A program made the translations under genes and the position numbers. The notes beneath the pieces are model-generated. The model saw only the letters and a list, made by a program, of their open reading frames with translations, made no database searches and was not told the DNA's origin. DNA of 64,000 nt from the NCBI RefSeq assembly GCF_029360645.1, contig NZ_JARDUA010000003.1, positions 434,001 through 498,000 on the forward strand. The letters run 5' to 3'. Position 1 is the stretch's first letter; every line of letters begins with the position of its first letter. Positions 26,261-34,049 of the stretch are shown here, piece by piece. The DNA is from Pontibacter litorisediminis (GTDB lineage Bacteria > Bacteroidota > Bacteroidia > Cytophagales > Hymenobacteraceae).

Positions 26261-26884
26261 ATGCTAGAGCTACCACCCACATTAAGGCCCCCGGAAGCCA
26301 ACGAGGTGCCACAGGACTTTTCCTCGATGGAGGAGGGGCTAGAGCAAAGGGAGCGGGCCAACATTGTTGAAGGGTATAGGCTGTTCGACAACGATGGGAG
26401 TGATGAGTTACAACAGATTCCCTTTAGCTTTTACGCAGAGATCAACGTCGATAACTCCAGGTTGTGGGAGCTGCTCACGCGCTTATCGAAAGAACTGCCG
26501 GATATGGCCTCGCTGATTTTCGGGCTGGAAGGAGGGGAGCTAAGCTACAGCGACTACCTCAGTAAGAGCGGTTTAATGGCCGATCTGGTTGAGTTCAAGA
26601 GAGAGATAGCTCAGGATACTTTTATCGAGATAGGGCTTATCTTCAGCGATGAGACGAAGCTGGTTGAAGTGCTTGTGGCTGACTCAAAGTATATCAAGTT
26701 CTGGGGTGTTGATAAAGATTCCTTCAGGCAGATCATGAGTGAGTTCAGCATAGAAGAAAATGAGGAAATAGCCTTTGCTGATGAGTACCCAAATGTAAGA
26801 GAACACCTCACCAAGTTTTATGAAGATGCTCTTCCCACAGATGAGCTTATCGAAAGACTGGAGGCAAAGTATAGGAGCACCTAA
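26261..26884 (+). CDS. Hypothetical acidic cytosolic protein, 207 aa
   Basis: ATG at 26261, 16 bp after the PBP1A stop, so probably co-transcribed with it. The protein is acidic and lacks a signal peptide or membrane segment. Visible segments are RANIVEGYRLFDNDGSDE, FSFYAEINVDNSRLWELL and EEIAFADEYPNVREHLTKF. The even spread of helices and strands suggests one globular alpha/beta domain. No family is recognised. Codon use is slightly more A/T-rich than in PBP1A. It ends at a hairpin shared with the convergent epimerase gene. Confidence 0.7.
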   Translation: MLELPPTLRPPEANEVPQDFSSMEEGLEQRERANIVEGYRLFDNDGSDELQQIPFSFYAEINVDNSRLWELLTRLSKELPDMASLIFGLEGGELSYSDYLSKSGLMADLVEFKREIAQDTFIEIGLIFSDETKLVEVLVADSKYIKFWGVDKDSFRQIMSEFSIEENEEIAFADEYPNVREHLTKFYEDALPTDELIERLEAKYRST

Positions 26885-26889
26885 AGAAA

Positions 26890-26927
26890 GAGAAAGCCAG
26901 CTTAAAGTACAGCTGGCCTTCTCTTTT
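26890..26927. terminator. Hairpin between 26261 gene and epimerase gene
   Basis: 13-bp stem with one mismatch (26890-26902 and 26911-26923), 8-nt loop, then TTTT and a TATACTT motif; AAAGAAA precedes it, so it can act on both strands of this convergent pair. Confidence 0.8.
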
Positions 26928-26948
26928 ATACTTGATTTATACGCTTAC

Positions 26949-27866
26949 TTACTCTTTCTCTCCTTCGTAAAATGCTTCCAGCGCGTCCTCCAGGTAGTTA
27001 TACTCGAACGTGAAGCCGGTTTGCATTACTTTGTTGGCGCTTACACGCTGGCTGGCAAGAACTACCTCGCTCATTTCCCCCATCATCAGGTTAAGCGCAA
27101 AAGCGGGCACGTTCGGCAGCACCAGCGGCTTGTTCATGGCCTCGGCCAGCTCTTTGGTAAACTCAGCATTGGTGACCGGGTGCGGCGCCACGGCGTTGTA
27201 AACCCCCTCAAACTGCGTGTCCTCAATAGCGCGGATAAACAGGCGGCAGGCATCGTCGATATGAATCCAGGACATGTACTGCTTGCCCGTGCCCAAGGCT
27301 GCGCCTGCCATCATTTTGACGGGCTTAGCGATCTGTGGCAAGGCACCGCCTTTCTTGCTCAGAACAATGCCCAGCCGAAGGATTACGGTGCGTAGCCCCA
27401 GGTCGCGCATCTGCCAGGCGCCAGCTTCCCAGGCCTTGCATACCTCCGCCAGAAAATCATCGGCGTACAGGCTCTCCTCCGACATCAGCTGCTCGCCGGC
27501 GTCGCCATAAATGCCAATGGCAGAGGCCGAGACAAAGCCTTTTACGTGGTGCTCTGACCTGCCCAGGCACTTGTGCAGCAGGTTTATACTTTCCACACGG
27601 CTCTTCAGGATCTCCTGCTTGCGTTCCTCCGTCCATTTCTCGCCAGCCACGCTGGCTCCTGCCAGGTTCACGATGTAATCGGCGTAGGTGAGCGCATTTT
27701 CGTCAATGTACCCATCCTTTATGTCCCATTTAAAGGACTTGTAGGTCGAAACCTTTTCGGGGTTGCGGCTAAGGTGCGCCACCTCATACCCTTGGTCTAT
27801 CAGCATCTCTGATAGGCGCATCCCTACTAATCCCGAACCGCCTGTGATGAGTATTTTTCCTGGCAT
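26949..27866 (-). CDS. TIGR01777-family (SDR39U1-type) NAD(P)-binding epimerase-like protein
   Basis: 305 aa. The N-terminus MPGKILITGGSGLVGMRLSE is an extended-SDR Rossmann motif (GGxGLxG). The family marker VNLAGASVAGEKWTEERKQE follows at about residue 70. The C-terminal DUF1731-like part includes LPNVPAFALNLMMGEMSEVVLASQRV. Cytosolic; the substrate of this family is not established, although members are often called nucleoside-diphosphate-sugar epimerases or YfcH-like. It is a lone gene between convergent and same-strand neighbours. Confidence 0.92.
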   Translation of the reverse strand: MPGKILITGGSGLVGMRLSEMLIDQGYEVAHLSRNPEKVSTYKSFKWDIKDGYIDENALTYADYIVNLAGASVAGEKWTEERKQEILKSRVESINLLHKCLGRSEHHVKGFVSASAIGIYGDAGEQLMSEESLYADDFLAEVCKAWEAGAWQMRDLGLRTVILRLGIVLSKKGGALPQIAKPVKMMAGAALGTGKQYMSWIHIDDACRLFIRAIEDTQFEGVYNAVAPHPVTNAEFTKELAEAMNKPLVLPNVPAFALNLMMGEMSEVVLASQRVSANKVMQTGFTFEYNYLEDALEAFYEGEKE

Positions 27867-27978
27867 AAGCTTAAGTGTGTTGGCACAGTAAGTTCACCTA
27901 TACGCAACTTAGGTATATTTAAGTTTTCTTATATTAGTTGGGATCTCAGCAAGCAAGGCTTATCGTAGGCTGGGCAGC

Positions 27979-28644
27979 CTAGCGCTTGGTGCGGATGTGG
28001 CCCAGGAACTCTGTGCGGTACGCCTCCTGCTCAAACAGGCCAGAGTACTCTGCCGTAATGGTGCTGCTGCTCACATCGTTCACCCCGCGGCTCATCACGC
28101 ACAGATGGTCCGCCTCGATCAGCACAGCCACGTTCTCTGTCTGCAGCGCCTGCTTCAGCTCGTTGGCTATCTGCATGGTCATGCGCTCCTGCACCTGCGG
28201 GCGGCGGGCGTAGTAGTGCACAATACGGTTCAGTTTAGAGAGCCCGATCACGTGCTCGTTCGGAATATAGGCCACATGGGCTTTACCGATGATCGGCACA
28301 AAGTGGTGCTCGCAGGAGGAGTACACGGTGATGTCGCGCTCCACCAGCATCTTGTTATACTTGTACTTGTTCTCGAAGCGGCGCGCGTGCGGCTTGTTGT
28401 CCGGGTGCAGGCCGCTGAAGATCTCCTTCACGTACATCTTGGCCACGCGGTGCGGCGTGCCTTTCAGGCTGTCGTCCTTCAGGTCCAGGCCCAGCGTGTG
28501 CATAATTTCACGGAAGTGCCCCTCAATGATGGTAATCTTCTCGTCATCCGAAAGGTCAAAAGCATCCGCGCGCAATGGCGTCTCCAGAGAGCTCATTACG
28601 TGGTCATCCATCGCCTCCTCGTTCTCCAGGTCGTGGTTATCCAT
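27979..28644 (-). CDS. folE: GTP cyclohydrolase I
   Basis: 221 aa from the ATG at 28644 (MDNHDLENEEAMDDHV), overlapping the end of queD by 8 bp; an ATG at 28674 would add ten residues. It opens the ring of GTP to dihydroneopterin triphosphate. The zinc and active-site segments are intact: YSSCEHHFVPIIGKAHVAYIP and LCVMSRGVNDVSSSTITAEYSG. An acidic N-terminal extension of about 30 residues is present. Its product feeds folate (folB is in the same window at 47410) or the neighbouring QueD-like enzyme. Translationally coupled to queD. Confidence 0.95.
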   Translation of the reverse strand: MDNHDLENEEAMDDHVMSSLETPLRADAFDLSDDEKITIIEGHFREIMHTLGLDLKDDSLKGTPHRVAKMYVKEIFSGLHPDNKPHARRFENKYKYNKMLVERDITVYSSCEHHFVPIIGKAHVAYIPNEHVIGLSKLNRIVHYYARRPQVQERMTMQIANELKQALQTENVAVLIEADHLCVMSRGVNDVSSSTITAEYSGLFEQEAYRTEFLGHIRTKR

Positions 28645-29044
28645 TATATTCCACAAAGTTTCGTTCTGTTTCATACAGTGTTACAGCTAAATCGTAGTCC
28701 GGGCTGATCCTTTGGCGCAGCCTGTTCCAGATTACCGCCGCAATGTTCTCGGCGGTAGGATTCAGCTGGCCAAACTCCTCCGTGTCCAGGTTCAGGTTCT
28801 TATGATCGTACTTGTTGATCACCTCCTCCTTCACCAGTTGGCTGAGCTTTTTCATGTCGTAAACATACCCAGTGTCAGGGTCTACAGTGCCCGTCAGCTT
28901 CACGATCAGCTCATAATTGTGGCCGTGATAGTTCGGGTTGTTGCACAGGCCAAACACCGCGTTGTTCTGCTCCTCCGTCCAGGCGGGGTTGTGCAATCTG
29001 TGCGCGGCATTAAAGTGCTCCTTCCGGCAAACGGTTACTCTCAT
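28637..29044 (-). CDS. queD: 6-carboxytetrahydropterin synthase / PTPS-like (QueD family)
   Basis: 135 aa. Zinc-binding His residues are in FNAAHRLHNP and YHGHNYELIV. The catalytic Cys is in VFGLCNNPNYHGH, and the later pair is DHKNLNLD and TAENIAAVIW. The Cys, His and Glu set fits QueD/PTPS, which converts dihydroneopterin triphosphate either to carboxytetrahydropterin (queuosine) or pyruvoyltetrahydropterin. The gene is first in the operon with folE and has a well-formed promoter at 29122-29152. The precise product cannot be decided from sequence. Confidence 0.9.
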   Translation of the reverse strand: MRVTVCRKEHFNAAHRLHNPAWTEEQNNAVFGLCNNPNYHGHNYELIVKLTGTVDPDTGYVYDMKKLSQLVKEEVINKYDHKNLNLDTEEFGQLNPTAENIAAVIWNRLRQRISPDYDLAVTLYETERNFVEYNG

Positions 29045-29121
29045 AGTGCTTCTAACAGCTAATGTGTGGTAAAGTTTGGCCTACTACCCGATCAGCTCTG
29101 ACTGCGAGTGCCATAAGTTTG

Positions 29122-29152
29122 CAAAGTTAGTGCAGCTAGCCCTAATCCCAAA
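29122..29152 (-). promoter_or_regulatory. Promoter of queD-folE
   Basis: On the minus strand TTTG (29152-29149), a 19-bp spacer and TAACTTTG (29129-29122) match the Bacteroidota sigma-A consensus. The start codon is about 78 bp downstream. Confidence 0.7.
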
Positions 29153-29256
29153 CCAAAAGCAGGCTAAATTAATTCGTTTTGCCTTCGGCCTTTCTGCCGT
29201 CTATTCTTTAACTTCGTGTATCGGATTAACCTATCAGAGTACAAAACAACAAACCT

Positions 29257-29961
29257 ATGAGGGGATTTATACTTGCCATATACATGTTGGTGGTGGCCGG
29301 CGTATGCCAGGCACAGTCGGTGCAGGTAAAGGAAGTGGAGCAGGAGGTGCTGGGGGTGAACCGGCGCGGGCAGCAGCTCACGGTACAGCTGGACCCCAAA
29401 ACAGTGGAGAAGTCCTGGAAAGAGTACCTGGGCCAAAACGCGGGCCGCGTGAAGGTGAGCAGAGGAGTGATAACCGTGGAGGGGGCAAAAATAGACTCGA
29501 TATATGGCGAGCCCATGCGGATATACTCCACGGTGCACAGCGACGCGACTGGGAGTAGCGTGTGGTGGACGCTGGACCTGGGGACCGATCACCTGAGCAA
29601 GGCGGCCACGCCAAAGCCTTACACCGCTGCGGAGAACTTTATGCGCACCTTTGCCCGCAAGCTCTACCGCGACGATATTTTCCGGCAGATTAATGCCGCT
29701 GAGGATGTGCTGCAAGCCACCAAGGCCGAGCAGGACCGGGTGGTGAAGGAGGCTAACAGCTTGCAACTAAGCATAGAGCGCAACAGGCAGCGCCGAAAGG
29801 AGCTGGAGGCGGAGCTGGTGCGCAATGCCGAGGAGCTGAAGCAACTGGAGCAGGAGGTGCAGGTAAACCAGCAGAAGCAGGAGCTGAGCCGCCAGCGGGT
29901 GCAGGAGATGAAGCAAGCAGTGGATGCCGTTAGGGCCAAGCTGCTGCAGGTGGGGAAGTAG
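29257..29961 (+). CDS. Hypothetical exported protein with C-terminal coiled coil
   Basis: 234 aa. The signal peptide MRGFILAIYMLVVAGVCQA ends in an AxA-like site. The middle holds a beta-rich domain (QQLTVQLDPKTVEKSWKEYL, VWWTLDLGTD). Residues about 150-232 are a long Glu/Gln/Lys/Arg heptad coiled coil (RRKELEAELVRNAEELKQL). No family is recognised; the layout of a small periplasmic domain followed by a coiled coil recurs in Bacteroidota DUF proteins. Single gene with its own terminator. Confidence 0.75.
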   Translation: MRGFILAIYMLVVAGVCQAQSVQVKEVEQEVLGVNRRGQQLTVQLDPKTVEKSWKEYLGQNAGRVKVSRGVITVEGAKIDSIYGEPMRIYSTVHSDATGSSVWWTLDLGTDHLSKAATPKPYTAAENFMRTFARKLYRDDIFRQINAAEDVLQATKAEQDRVVKEANSLQLSIERNRQRRKELEAELVRNAEELKQLEQEVQVNQQKQELSRQRVQEMKQAVDAVRAKLLQVGK

Positions 29962-29993
29962 CCTGCGGTTTATACTTTAAGATTTATACTTGT

Positions 29994-30025
29994 AGAGACG
30001 CAACATCTTGCGTCTCTTTTTTTAT
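29994..30025 (+). terminator. Terminator hairpin with AGAGACGCAA arms
   Basis: 10-bp perfect arms (29994-30003 and 30008-30017), 4-nt loop, then seven T. Two TATACTT motifs precede it. A very similar hairpin lies at 54312-54331, so this is a repeated intergenic element reused as a terminator. Confidence 0.85.
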
Positions 30026-30118
30026 TCGCTACACCTGAGAGCAGCAGTATAAAGTATGGTTTACAGGGAGCATAAGGTGTCGCGTCTCTGCAACCAGGAA
30101 AGTATAGCCGGTTATCGC

Positions 30119-30697
30119 TTACAACTTCATCCAGCGCTGTATCTCCTTCTCCGCAAACTTTTCATCGCGCCAGCCTACAAAATTGGTGTTACCCGACTTG
30201 TTGTAGTTCGTGAACCAGATCTGCAGGATGGCCTTTGCCCCCGGGTAGTTCTTGCTGAAGCTCTCGTAGGTGGTGGCGTCTATTCTGCGCTCACTGGGGC
30301 GCGATGGCACCGCTACCACCACATGGCGCAGCTCTCCGTAGTTCTCCAGCTGTATCAGCCCCACCGGAATCACCTCCATCTCCGTGCCCGGCTCCTGCCG
30401 CTCGGCCAGCACCAGCACCTCCAGGCCTCTGCCATCCTTGCTTATCTCCGTGGAAGGGATGAAACCCAGGTTGCCCGGGTAAGGCAGGAAATCCACCTCG
30501 CGCTCGTGGCCGGCGTCTAGGTCCGGCACGAATTCCTGCTTCTGCCTGTCATACACCAGCCTGCGTGTGTTGCCGGCCGGCGTCTCTACCACGGCCTGCA
30601 GCTGCTTGTTTGCCGAGTAGGTCGGCAGCTCCGAGTAATCTGTTTTGCAGGAAACCACAACTAGCAAGAGCAGCAAGTATAGCGTACAGTGTTTCAT
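30119..30697 (-). CDS. Inorganic pyrophosphatase-like lipoprotein lacking catalytic aspartates
   Basis: 192 aa from the ATG at 30697, giving a lipoprotein signal MKHCTLYLLLLLVVVSCK (Cys at 17); the longer frame is unlikely. The mature part follows family I soluble pyrophosphatase: DFLPYPGNLGFIPST, LEVLVLAERQEPGTEMEVIP, PVGLIQLENYGELRHVVVAVP and FVGWRDEKFAEKEIQRW. The usual DGDPxD metal motif reads DGRGLE, and the later DExxxD reads ENYGEL. Most catalytic Asp are therefore gone, and activity on pyrophosphate is doubtful. Anchored in the envelope; role unknown. It is followed by rplS further downstream but has its own spacing. Confidence 0.8.
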   Translation of the reverse strand: MKHCTLYLLLLLVVVSCKTDYSELPTYSANKQLQAVVETPAGNTRRLVYDRQKQEFVPDLDAGHEREVDFLPYPGNLGFIPSTEISKDGRGLEVLVLAERQEPGTEMEVIPVGLIQLENYGELRHVVVAVPSRPSERRIDATTYESFSKNYPGAKAILQIWFTNYNKSGNTNFVGWRDEKFAEKEIQRWMKL

Positions 30698-30791
30698 GGT
30701 GTGGGAGTGTGCTAGGTTCTGCCTGCAAAGATAAGTAGCGGCGCTTGCCGGCAAAAGTATAAACCAGAGGCAAGCGCAGAAGTACAGGCAC

Positions 30792-30821
30792 AAAAAAAGG
30801 AGCCGAGGTCATCGGCTCCTT
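30792..30821 (-). terminator. Terminator of rplS
   Basis: 10-bp perfect arms (30797-30806 and 30812-30821), 5-nt loop. A run of A at 30792-30798 gives the U-tract on the minus strand, 40 bp past the rplS stop. Confidence 0.88.
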
Positions 30822-30861
30822 CTTTACTAAAACTATGGAAAACTTATGAAAACAGGTATTC

Positions 30862-31215
30862 TTATCTTCTTTCCTTGATACGAGCAGCCTTGCCCTGCAG
30901 ACCTCTCAGGTAGTACAGTCTGGCTCTTCTAACACGGCCTTTTCTCACCAGCTCGATTTTCTCGATAGCAGGAGAAAGAAGAGGGAAGATACGCTCAAGG
31001 CCAATCTGGTTAGATACTTTTCTTACAGTGAACGTTTCTCCGTTTGTGTTCACGTTCTTACGCTGAATCACAACACCCTGGAATTGCTGAATACGCTCTT
31101 TGTTACCCTCACGGATTTTAACGTGAATGTTAATGGTATCACCCGCCTGGAAATTAGGGAAAGAGGCGCGCTTGTCAGTAGACTCCTGCTCGATGAATTT
31201 AATTAGTTCGCTCAT
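30862..31215 (-). CDS. rplS: 50S ribosomal protein L19
   Basis: 117 aa, the normal length. Family segments are [29 protein letters not shown] and the Arg-rich end [23 protein letters not shown] (quoted in shorter parts: [30 protein letters not shown]). It sits at the 30S-50S interface. It follows trmD by 177 bp, with a TATCTTTG box in that gap, so it may have its own promoter while staying in the conserved rpsP-rimM-trmD-rplS order. No AAGTATA motif lies inside. Confidence 0.98.
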   Translation of the reverse strand: MSELIKFIEQESTDKRASFPNFQAGDTINIHVKIREGNKERIQQFQGVVIQRKNVNTNGETFTVRKVSNQIGLERIFPLLSPAIEKIELVRKGRVRRARLYYLRGLQGKAARIKERR

Positions 31216-31259
31216 GATGGCTATGTTCTCTTAAAGTATCTTCTTCAAATTTCGGACTG

Positions 31260-31267
31260 CAAAGATA
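31260..31267 (-). promoter_or_regulatory. Candidate -7 element of rplS
   Basis: TATCTTTG on the minus strand, 45 bp before the rplS start, inside an AT-rich gap. No convincing -33 partner at 19-21 bp was seen. Confidence 0.4.
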
Positions 31268-31392
31268 TGTAATTATTTATTACATAAGAACATTTGCAGA
31301 AAAAAAATATAGTTTTTGGTGGCCATCACAGCAAAACTTTGCCTATGGCCTAATTTGTTTCTTTTTGCCAGTAAGTGGCTAGATTCTGTTTG

Positions 31393-32070
31393 CTATTCGT
31401 CCAGCAGGTCTGGGCGGCGCTGCCTGGTGCGCTCCACGGCTTGCTCAAAGCGCCACTGCTCAATCTTCGGCGTATCACCCGACATCAGGATGTCCGGCAC
31501 TTTCAGGCCCTTGTACTCTGCCGGGCGGGTATAGACTGGCGGGGCCAGCAAGCCGTCCTGGAAAGAGTCTGTCAGCGCGGAGGTCTCGTCGTTCAGCACG
31601 CCCGGTATGATGCGGATAATGGCATCTGCCAGCACGGCTGCGCCCAATTCTCCGCCGGAAAGCACATAGTCGCCGATGCTGATCTCGTGGGTCACGTAAT
31701 GCTGCCGCACCCGCTCATCCACGCCTTTGTAGTGGCCGCAAAGTATGATCACGTTCTCCATCAGTGAGAACTGGTTCACGATGCGCTGGTTCAGCGTTTG
31801 CCCGTCCGGTGTCATGTAGATGATGGCATCATACTTTCGCCCGGCCTGCAGTTCCGAGATGCACTTGTCGATCGGCTCGATCATCATCACCATGCCTGCA
31901 CCGCCGCCAAAGGCGTAGTCATCTATCTGCCCGTGCTTGTTCACGGCATACTGGCGCAGGTCGTGGATGTGTATTTCCACCAACCCTTTTTGCTGGGCCC
32001 GCTTCAGAATAGAGTGGCTAAAGGGGCTGTCCAGCAGGTCGGGCTGGCATGTAATAATGTCAAAGCGCAT
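31393..32070 (-). CDS. trmD: tRNA (guanine-N1)-methyltransferase TrmD
   Basis: 225 aa, normal length. SPOUT-fold enzyme that makes m1G37 in tRNAs using SAM. Seen motifs are [27 protein letters not shown] and [15 protein letters not shown] (trefoil-knot SAM site) and [15 protein letters not shown]. The start overlaps the rimM stop by one base (TAATG), so the two are translationally coupled. Conserved ribosome/tRNA maturation operon. Confidence 0.98.
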   Translation of the reverse strand: MRFDIITCQPDLLDSPFSHSILKRAQQKGLVEIHIHDLRQYAVNKHGQIDDYAFGGGAGMVMMIEPIDKCISELQAGRKYDAIIYMTPDGQTLNQRIVNQFSLMENVIILCGHYKGVDERVRQHYVTHEISIGDYVLSGGELGAAVLADAIIRIIPGVLNDETSALTDSFQDGLLAPPVYTRPAEYKGLKVPDILMSGDTPKIEQWRFEQAVERTRQRRPDLLDE

Positions 32071-32648
32071 TATTTTTCCTCCTTCTCCGGGTCTTCCTTG
32101 TCCTCATCGTCGGGGCTGGATGGCTCTGTGTATACTTCCAGCAGGCCCTCCGGCAGGCTCACATGCAGCTGCTTTGCCTCATGGTCGGCGCGCAGGAAGA
32201 TCTCATCCATCACCGGCACCAGCATTTCCTGGTTCAGGTAGTCCATCACCATCAGTTGCTGCTGCGGCAGGTCGTAAAACTCCTTTACCGTGCCTAGCGG
32301 CCCATGCTGCTCGTCCACCACCTGGTAGCCGATCACGTCATGGAAGTAGAACTGGCCTTCCTCCAACTCCGGCAGCTCATCGAGCGGCAGGTAAATGGAG
32401 GTGTTACGCAGCGCCTCCGCCTGTTCAATGGTTGCGATATCCTCAAACTTGATAATAAAGCGACCCTTCTGCACCGGCTCCATGGAGCTTATAAAAAAAG
32501 GAATCAGTCTTCCTTTTTGCTCAAGGAAAACTGATTCCAAATCTTCATAATCTTCGGGATAATCTACGTCAAAAAACGCGACTACCTGCCCCTTGGTGCC
32601 ATGGGTCTTGACGATATAGCCTAACAGAAAGCATTCATCAACATGCAT
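32070..32648 (-). CDS. rimM: Ribosome maturation factor RimM
   Basis: 192 aa. The N-terminal domain begins [21 protein letters not shown], the usual RimM opening, and the PRC-barrel part includes [27 protein letters not shown]. It helps 16S 3'-domain processing and binds S19. The C-terminus has an acidic tail ([13 protein letters not shown]). It lies 11 bp after rpsP and overlaps trmD. Confidence 0.97.
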   Translation of the reverse strand: MHVDECFLLGYIVKTHGTKGQVVAFFDVDYPEDYEDLESVFLEQKGRLIPFFISSMEPVQKGRFIIKFEDIATIEQAEALRNTSIYLPLDELPELEEGQFYFHDVIGYQVVDEQHGPLGTVKEFYDLPQQQLMVMDYLNQEMLVPVMDEIFLRADHEAKQLHVSLPEGLLEVYTEPSSPDDEDKEDPEKEEK

Positions 32649-32659
32649 GGCACACTAAA

Positions 32660-33205
32660 TTATGCTTGCTCTTCAGTAGCTTCGCCTTCGGCGCCTTCTG
32701 CAGGGGCTTCAGTAGCCTCCTCAGCAGGAGCGTTGGCAGCAGCCTTCTCCGCCTCACGCTGACGGATAGCCTCAGCACGAGCTTCGTTTACTTTACGCTC
32801 AGCCTCAAGAGCGGCAGCACGCTTCGCCTCTTTCTCAGAGCCTACTTGCTGGCGCTTGGCCTCGATCTTCGCTTCTTTAGACTCTTTCCACTCGTTAAAA
32901 CGCTGGTCAGCAGTTTCCTGAGAGATAGCGCCCTTGATAACACCTACCTGCAGGTGCTTCTTGTACAGGATGCCTCTGTAAGAAAGCATTGCTTTTACGG
33001 TGTCAGTTGGCTGCGCACCGTTCATTACCCACTGGAACGCCTTGTCTTCGTTGAAGTCGATGAAGGCTGGAACAGTGTTCGGGTTGTAAGTACCCAGTTT
33101 CTCGATGAATTTACCATCACGTGGTGCTCGAGCGTCAGCTACTACGATATCGTAGATAGCGGCTTTCTTGCGGCCTCTGCGGGCCAGTCTGATTTTTACT
33201 GCCAT
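32660..33205 (-). CDS. rpsP: 30S ribosomal protein S16 with extended C-terminus
   Basis: 181 aa. The first 80 residues are canonical S16 ([50 protein letters not shown]). The next 100 residues are a Lys/Glu/Ala-rich helical tail ending in an acidic Ala/Glu repeat ([20 protein letters not shown]), which is usual for Bacteroidota S16 and longer than the E. coli protein (82 aa). First gene of rpsP-rimM-trmD. A TAATTTTG box at 33258-33265 on this strand may be its -7 element. No AAGTATA motif inside. Confidence 0.97.
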   Translation of the reverse strand: MAVKIRLARRGRKKAAIYDIVVADARAPRDGKFIEKLGTYNPNTVPAFIDFNEDKAFQWVMNGAQPTDTVKAMLSYRGILYKKHLQVGVIKGAISQETADQRFNEWKESKEAKIEAKRQQVGSEKEAKRAAALEAERKVNEARAEAIRQREAEKAAANAPAEEATEAPAEGAEGEATEEQA

Positions 33206-33444
33206 TTTTTAAATGTATTTTGTAAGTCGGCGAAACCCGTCCGCCTGTTTAGAACCGCAAAATTAGGGAAATAATTTCTGATTAGCTACACCTGTGGGTA
33301 TTTATTAATGAGTTGTGCTTCAGCGATAAGTATAAGGCTAAGTTTGCAGTTTATGGGTGGCTGTTCCTGGTCATTTTAGCAAGGGTTTCTGCTTTGTGCG
33401 TTTTTATACTGTTGCAGGTGTTAACGACTGGCTGGAAATGACAT

Positions 33445-33960
33445 GCTTTATACTTTGCTATACTTCCCATTTACCTGGCGTAAGCGTCCGCTTGTGCCTT
33501 TAGCCCCGCTTCCCGCAGCGTGAACCAAGCTATCCTTACTAGCTTCCGCTGATCCTATAGACTTACAAACGGCTCGTTTCATTTCTTGCTTTCTGCCCTC
33601 CCAGGTCGGGAGGCCTCGCCTTCGGGGTAGGGACCCTCGATTAGGGCATCGCGCGGTGTTCCCTTCCTTCGCTACCCTTCGGTCGCAATGCCCTGCGGGC
33701 ACCGGAATCTCACAAGGCGCTCAACCCAAGGCTGGGATCTGATTCGATAGCAAGTGCCACTGCTACAGGAAAGAGAAGCATAAAATAGTAGTACAGAAAC
33801 TGTCCCCTAGAGGACAAGTGAGAACGAGAGTTCGAAACTTGCGAGCGCAGCTCAATAGGGGTGTTTAAGCAGAACCTATGCAACTTATACTTCAGCAACA
33901 GCAAAAGCAGGCTCCCCGACTTAGACAAGGAGGGGATAAAGGGGTGGTTGGACCAAGCAT
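33445..33960. repeat. Long intergenic repeat, copy A
   Basis: About 500 bp non-coding sequence that matches copy B (48036-48480) in the same orientation through many conserved blocks: AAGCGTCCGCTTGTG (33482), AACCAAGCT (33523), TTTCTGCCCTCC and CGGGAGGCCTCG (33590-33618), GTCGCAATGCCCT and CGGGCACCGGAA (33682-33707), TTCGATAGC (33743), AACTGTCCCC (33798) and CTTAGACAAGGAGGGG (33919). Several blocks are small palindromes or hairpins, such as CTCCCaggtcGGGAG. Short ORFs here are not credible. It lies between the desaturase terminator and rpsP. Confidence 0.75.
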
Positions 33961-34014
33961 TGCTGAAGACTCCCCTCTCAAGAGCAGCGAGGGAAATTGA
34001 AGTATAAGCATAAA

Positions 34015-34040
34015 AAAGCCCTCCGCAAGGGGAGGGCTTT
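34015..34040 (-). terminator. Terminator of desaturase gene
   Basis: 10-bp perfect arms (34015-34024 and 34031-34040), 6-nt loop, with a run of A at 34012-34017 providing the U-tract on the minus strand. AAGTATA copies lie on both sides (34000 and 34042). Confidence 0.88.
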
Positions 34041-34049
34041 CAAGTATAG

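Noticed and set aside
33448..33702. 84-aa ORF in the long repeat A (minus strand)
   Set aside because: Lies wholly in the repeat, has Arg/Gly/Pro-biased composition from GC-rich hairpins, and no counterpart frame in copy B.
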